Assembly (NCBI GenBank): GCA_025928215.1
Contig: JAICJW010000244.1
Location: forward strand, 1 to 6,967
Direction of reading: 5' to 3'
Origin: Chloroflexia bacterium
Lineage (GTDB): Bacteria > Chloroflexota > Chloroflexia > Thermomicrobiales > JALYUS01
Length of the DNA stretch: 6,967 nt
Shown: piece after piece, positions 6,298 through 6,967 of the stretch
Layout of the letters: each line of letters opens with the position of its first letter
Position numbering within the stretch: the stretch's first letter is position 1
The notes under the pieces: generated by a model
What the model was told of the DNA's origin: nothing
The model's database searches: none
What the model saw: the letters and a program-made list of their open reading frames with translations, nothing else
Made by a program: the position numbers and the translations under genes

Positions 6298-6967
6298 CTA
6301 CAACCTGATATCGTCGTCCGGGCGGAAGCGAAGAAACGCGGGCGGCGTCGGCGTTCCCTGCACGAAGGGAGGGCCGGCGGCAACGACTGCCTCAAGGCCG
6401 CCGTGTGACTCGATCATTGCTTCCTGATGCGCTTTCGCTGCGCTATCAGCCGCTTGCGGATCAACCATGCTGCGCAGTTCCCGCTCACAGTCCGCGAGCA
6501 CCGGCGCAAAGTGCGGATCGGCGGCCAGATCGCGCGACTCCTGCGGGTCAGCAGTCAGATCGAAGAGTTGCGGTGGCAGGCCAACATAATGGACGTACTT
6601 ATAGCGGTCGCCACGGATCATGAAGACCCCGGTAGGCGATCCGGCGGCGTGATACTCGCTGAAGACGATGCGCTGCGGCGTCGCCTCGCCCCGGGCCAGC
6701 GGCCAGAGCGAGAGGCCCGGCAGGTCGGCGTCTTCCGGGGCGAGATGCGCGCCGACTGCGTCCAGGATCGTTGGAAAACTGTCAACGAGCGAGATATTCT
6801 CATTGACAACGCTGCCCGCGGGAAGGTCAGGGCCAGCCATGATGAACGGCACCGCCACTGATGCCTCGTACATCGTGCTTTTGCCCCACATGCCATGCTC
6901 GCCCATCATTTCGCCGTGGTCGCTCGTGTAGATAACGCGCGTCTGCTCCCGCAGGCCGACGTCGTCA
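6298..6967 (-). CDS. Type I sulfatase, C-terminal 222 residues (5' end outside window)
   Basis: The frame is open from the window edge to TAG at 6300-6298, giving 222 residues; the ATG at 6909 is internal and not the start. The visible part begins DDVGLREQTRVIYTSDHGEM, carrying the second metal-binding pair (Asp-His) of sulfatases, then GEHGMWGKSTMYE with the active-site Lys. It parallels the downstream complete sulfatase throughout: LVDSFPTILDAVGA versus LLDSFPSIVAAVGA, IVFSEYHAAGSPTG versus TVFSEYHAIFSPSG, RYKYVHYVGLPPQLFD versus RYKYVYYAGGYPPQLFD, and a shared end region with CERELR and a HGG-rich segment. The two are therefore paralogues of the same sulfatase subfamily and probably act on related sulfate esters. 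The formylglycine Cys motif should lie upstream, outside the window. The gene precedes the permease by 74 bases on the same strand, so it likely belongs to the same functional cluster. Any signal peptide cannot be assessed. Confidence 0.92.
   Translation of the reverse strand, partial: DDVGLREQTRVIYTSDHGEMMGEHGMWGKSTMYEASVAVPFIMAGPDLPAGSVVNENISLVDSFPTILDAVGAHLAPEDADLPGLSLWPLARGEATPQRIVFSEYHAAGSPTGVFMIRGDRYKYVHYVGLPPQLFDLTADPQESRDLAADPHFAPVLADCERELRSMVDPQAADSAAKAHQEAMIESHGGLEAVVAAGPPFVQGTPTPPAFLRFRPDDDIRL

Overview
This is a GC-rich bacterial window (roughly 60% GC by eye). Every convincing gene lies on the minus strand, so transcription runs from the high-coordinate end to the low end. In that direction it holds: the C-terminal part of a type I sulfatase (6967-6298, start outside the window); a fused two-domain ABC permease of the ferric-iron/phosphonate type (6223-4472); its ATPase (4459-3332); a complete second sulfatase (about 3327-1840); an intergenic repeat (about 1751-1842); and the N-terminal 543 residues of a Vps10/sortilin-like BNR (Asp-box) beta-propeller protein (1629-1, running off the window).

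The permease, ATPase and complete sulfatase form a tight transcription unit. At each of its two junctions the upstream stop codon TGA lies inside or against the Shine-Dalgarno sequence of the next gene. The partial sulfatase is only 74 bases upstream of the permease and is a clear paralogue of the downstream one, so the transporter is bracketed by two related sulfatases. The complete sulfatase shows no signal peptide and most resembles cytoplasmic choline-sulfatase-like enzymes. My working reading (inference) is an uptake-and-desulfation cassette: an organic solute, perhaps a sulfate ester, is imported and hydrolysed inside the cell. No periplasmic substrate-binding protein is in the window, so the substrate is open, and a plain 'iron transporter' label would be an over-reading of family resemblance.

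The complete sulfatase gene is bounded at both ends by palindromic sequences resembling two dispersed intergenic repeat families that I recall from environmental bacterial genomes. One abuts its stop codon, and read in one frame gives the spurious peptide NTEITEGAEDTEK. The other is a C-rich/G-rich hairpin inside the ATPase/sulfatase junction, and appears to encode the last residues of the ATPase and to carry the sulfatase ribosome binding site.

The organism cannot be fixed from the sequence. High GC, the repeat types, multiple sulfatases and a Vps10-like BNR protein suit uncultivated lineages such as Chloroflexota, Armatimonadota, Planctomycetota or Poribacteria (low confidence). I saw no tRNA, rRNA, CRISPR array, transposase or phage gene. 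The window looks like an ordinary catabolic/transport region with an interesting arrangement, not a wholly new system.
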